From positions 259,275 through 270,480 of the forward strand of contig WELB01000187.1 in the NCBI GenBank assembly GCA_009602725.1: a stretch of 11,206 bases of DNA. The letters are read 5' to 3'. A program made the position numbers and the translations under genes. Source of the DNA: Spirogloea muscicola (lineage: Eukaryota; Streptophyta; Zygnematophyceae; Spirogloeales; Spirogloeaceae). Positions within the stretch are counted from its first letter, which is position 1, and every line of letters begins with the position of its first letter. The notes beneath the pieces are model-generated. The model did not search any database and was not told where the DNA came from. It saw only the letters and a program-made list of their open reading frames with translations. Shown here one piece after another: positions 9,355 to 11,206 of this stretch.

Positions 9355-9830
9355 TTTGGCTGCACCCACTTGCTGCCACTCAAAGCGGGTTGCTGCTCTG
9401 GCATTCTATCACGGTTGCAATGTGAAGTAGATCTTTAGGGATGTGCATTTGGGCAGGCTGCCCATCGCCATTGCAGGCGACCTGCCCGTCAATGGGTGCC
9501 ATCCTTTGAGACCACCGAAATGAGTAGTCCAGTGGCTGTCAATGTCACATTGCCAGCCCGCTGCCTTCGACTAGCTCAGCTGCCAGCCTCCATGAATGAA
9601 ATGTCAAAGTACATATAAGAACCTGTGGAGACGATTGACTTTTCACAGAGGATCTTAGCTGATTCAGTCTGATTTTTGGGAGTTCTCGGGACGATGGGTT
9701 GTTGTCATAGAGATGCTGACGCCTGCTCAGACTGCCCGCTGAACACTGAGGTACTTGCCCTGTACCGTTGCATAAACCAGTTCCGCGCTGATTGCGTGGA
9801 CATCTGGCAATGTAATTAATGTAATAATTG
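9355..9830 (+). other. Probable 3' UTR of the kinase gene
   Basis: After the TAA at 9352-9354 there is no coding signal. The first TGTAA motifs on the + strand lie at 9811-9815 and 9820-9824 in an AT-rich patch. TGTAA is the chlorophyte polyadenylation signal; whether it applies to this organism is unknown. A hairpin lies at 9451-9487. Confidence 0.35.
9451..9487 (+). other. Imperfect 12-bp hairpin in the kinase 3' flank
   Basis: GGGCAGG (9451-9457) pairs with CCTGCCC (9481-9487), and TCGCC (9465-9469) pairs with GGCGA (9476-9480). The loop is six bases, and seven unpaired bases lie on the 5' arm. The GC-rich stem would be stable in RNA, but function is unknown. Confidence 0.6.
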
Positions 9831-10201
9831 CTCTTGGAGATGAGACGACTTTTGAGATTACACCTGTCTTCAAGGCACACAAGCTCAGTGGAGCAGGGCG
9901 GCTGTTGCTATGACGAAGTGCTGGTGATGATGATAAGAGGACCTTGTACTTGTTAGCACCTCAAGAAGTGCTCTGTGTGTGGCAACTGCGAATAGGCAGA
10001 TGGGATACAGCATAATAGAAGCAGATTATTGTCTTCCACCTTGCTACGATCATCGATAAAGACACTGCTGAAGTATGCATGGTGAGATGTAATCACTGGC
10101 TGTGCCAGACGATTGCCACTACAAACAGCAGCTGTGTGCAGCGTCCAACAGCAAAGGAATGGCGTGGCTATAGCCGCCACCAGCCTGCGCCCCCTCGCCA
10201 C
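9831..10201 (-). other. Probable 3' UTR of the mTERF gene
   Basis: No gene is seen between the two convergent stop codons. On the - strand the motif TGTAA (TTACA at 9858-9862 on +) lies about 340 bases after the mTERF stop and only about 35 bases from the + strand TGTAA pair, so the two transcripts may end back to back. This rests on the motif alone. Confidence 0.3.
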
Positions 10202-10476
10202 TCAGAAGCGAGCCCAACAGCGGTCGCACTCGGCCACGCAGTCGCCCTTGCAGTCGACGGCGAAACCCAGCAGCGACGGCTGCCGCAGGATGGCTCGCTT
10301 GAGCGCGGGCCCCTTGATGCCCCACTCGCGCTCCAGCACTGAGGCGTTGGGCCGGCAGAGCCGCTCCATGTCGCAGGCGAGCGCATGCGGGAACGCGCGC
10401 ACCACCTCCGCAGCCTCCTGCGCCTCCAGGCCCTGCTCGGCGAGGAACTGCACCACCTCCGCGACGCGCGCCGGAT
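10202..10476 (-). CDS. mTERF-family protein, last exon (gene continues to the right)
   Basis: The exon encodes the last 90 residues of an mTERF-family protein. It starts after the acceptor CCCATCAG (- strand, AG at 10478-10477) with two bases of a split codon and ends at TGA (10204-10202). I see two helical mTERF repeats: VAEVVQFLAEQGL..EAAEVVRAFPHAL and REWGIKGPALKRAILRQPSLLGF. The second has the family's typical WGI..L...I.R.P.LLG spacing. mTERF proteins bind organelle DNA or RNA and affect transcription, splicing or ribosome assembly, so plastid or mitochondrial import is expected; the targeting end lies outside the window. The C-terminus, VDCKGDCVAECDRCWARF, carries four cysteines spaced x3, x3, x2. 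The gene converges on the kinase gene, with about 850 bases between stop codons. Confidence 0.75.
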
Positions 10477-10521
10477 CTGATGGGCAGGCAGCACATATGT
10501 GTCACACTATCAGTCACATGG

Positions 10522-10557
10522 AATCACAGTATGAATCACAATATGAATCACAAATTG
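10522..10557. repeat. Three 12-bp tandem units, AATCACARTATG type
   Basis: The units AATCACAGTATG, AATCACAATATG and AATCACAAATTG lie head to tail at 10522-10533, 10534-10545 and 10546-10557. They sit inside the proposed mTERF intron, about 45 bases from its acceptor. Confidence 0.85.
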
Positions 10558-10997
10558 ATGTAGTGAAACCAGCAGCCGCACTGGTGGAGCCGCAAGAGGC
10601 ATCTCTTAATCTTTGACGCTGTGGAGGCGATTCACATGGGCAGGCCCTCAGCGAGCAGCGAGGTTGCTCTTCCTCCCCTCAGCTCATCTGACTTCCTACT
10701 GCTGACACGGGGGTACTAAGAGCGCCCTGTCTGCCTAGCCTGTGGCTCCGCTAATACAGTCATACACTCGCTCTGTATGCACCTGGCGGGCTCTTACAGC
10801 CGCTCTTTTGATATCAGTAGCCGCATACATCTTCCTCAGCGGCTGCCAGGGGCATGGCGCTCCGAAGGCCAGCCGGCAGTGGCGAGGCCGTGTAGCGGCC
10901 GTGGTTCTGCGGTCTGGCTTTCTGAAGCTTAGGACCCGGGTCTGCTGGCAGCCCCACCAGGGATTTAGGAGTGAGGTATAAGTTCAGGTTTTAACAA

Positions 10998-11076
10998 CTT
11001 AAGGGTCAACGGGTTTGGAGTTAAGGTTTAGGTTAAGTTAGGGTTCGGTTAGGTTAAGTTAGGGTTCGGTTTAGGA
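10998..11076. repeat. Degenerate interstitial telomere-like repeats
   Basis: On the + strand the stretch is built from TTAGGG-, TTTAGG-, GGTTAAG- and GGTTCGG-like heptamers. It includes two identical 21-bp units at 11029-11049 and 11050-11070. It resembles plant-type TTTAGGG telomere repeat with substitutions. Its position in a proposed intron next to coding sequence argues for an internal remnant and not a chromosome end. Confidence 0.7.
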
Positions 11077-11087
11077 GAAGGGCGTAC

Positions 11088-11206
11088 CCGGGACGGCCTC
11101 GACGAGCTCGTCGCCCCAGTAGGCGCGGGAGCCAGCCGAAGGCCTCGGCGAGCGCGGCGGCGGCCTCGGGCTCCGGCAGGGCCAGCGGCGCGGCGGCGGC
11201 GGCGAC
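11088..11206 (-). CDS. Upstream exon of the mTERF-family gene, cut by the window edge
   Basis: On the - strand a phase-1 donor (G|GTACGC, exon ending at 11088) matches the phase of the 10202-10476 exon. Joining gives SRAYWGDELVEAVPD-PARVAEVV, a smooth run into the mTERF repeats. Further 5' this frame becomes Pro/Arg/Ser-rich, which could be a transit peptide. A second frame there reads Ala/Leu/Glu-rich (PEPEAAAALAEAFGW) and looks equally protein-like, so a single-base error near 11125-11150 is possible. No start codon is visible inside the window. Confidence 0.5.

Larger units (their letters stand above)
10477..11087 (-). other. Intron of the mTERF-family gene
   Basis: These 611 bases between the two proposed exons have no mTERF-like coding on either strand. 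They hold a 3x12-bp repeat near the 3' end and telomere-like repeats near the 5' end of the intron. The open frame at 10742-10981 (+) resembles no known protein and I leave it uncalled. Confidence 0.5.

Noticed and set aside
10119-10517. Alternative - strand frames of 132 and 108 residues over the mTERF exon
   Set aside because: Only the frame ending at 10202 shows mTERF repeats; the other two are Arg/Gly/Ala-rich shadows.
1-11206. Search for CRISPR arrays, phage, bacterial operons or toxin systems
   Set aside because: The intron-split genes show a eukaryotic nuclear context, and the repeats seen are tandem duplications, microsatellites or dispersed copies without spacer structure.

Overview
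The window reads as nuclear DNA of a photosynthetic eukaryote in the green lineage. The main gene is broken by spliceosomal GT-AG introns. Its architecture, an N-terminal universal-stress-protein (USP) domain joined to a Pelle/RLK-type kinase, is that of plant class VI receptor-like cytoplasmic kinases. The second gene belongs to the mTERF organelle regulators. GC-rich coding exons, short introns often ending in tgcag or ggcag, and degenerate plant-type telomere repeats fit a streptophyte alga or early-diverging land plant, but the species cannot be named from this sequence.

Layout. Bases 1-175 are a pyrimidine-rich tract that could be the 3' end of an intron, followed to about 335 by a GC-rich stretch with open frames that I cannot assign. 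From about 335 to 3480 the sequence is mostly non-genic. It holds two copies of a dispersed element with a conserved GGGCTGG/CCAGCCC hairpin (a third lies at 3351-3470), a small 2501-2539 minisatellite and a perfect 68-bp tandem duplication at 2673-2808. Bases 3480-4840 become GC-rich, carry a long (TC)n microsatellite next to an unresolved base, and probably contain the promoter and 5' UTR of the kinase gene.

The kinase gene (+ strand) can be rebuilt as ten exons from 4838 to 9354. Every junction keeps phase and the product is 788 residues: USP domain, a Ser/Pro/Gly-rich linker with a 40-residue glycine run, then a kinase domain with all main catalytic residues except that DFG is replaced by DYG. 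Exon 1 is the only weak exon. A 3' flank of about 500 bases with a hairpin and TGTAA motifs separates it from a convergent mTERF-family gene on the - strand. The last exon of that gene is 10202-10476, and an upstream exon runs off the right edge. Its intron contains a 3x12-bp repeat and telomere-like repeats.

From what is known of the families, the kinase would act in the cytoplasm and the mTERF protein would be imported into a plastid or mitochondrion to act on organelle nucleic acid. Nothing in the sequence links the two genes beyond adjacency.
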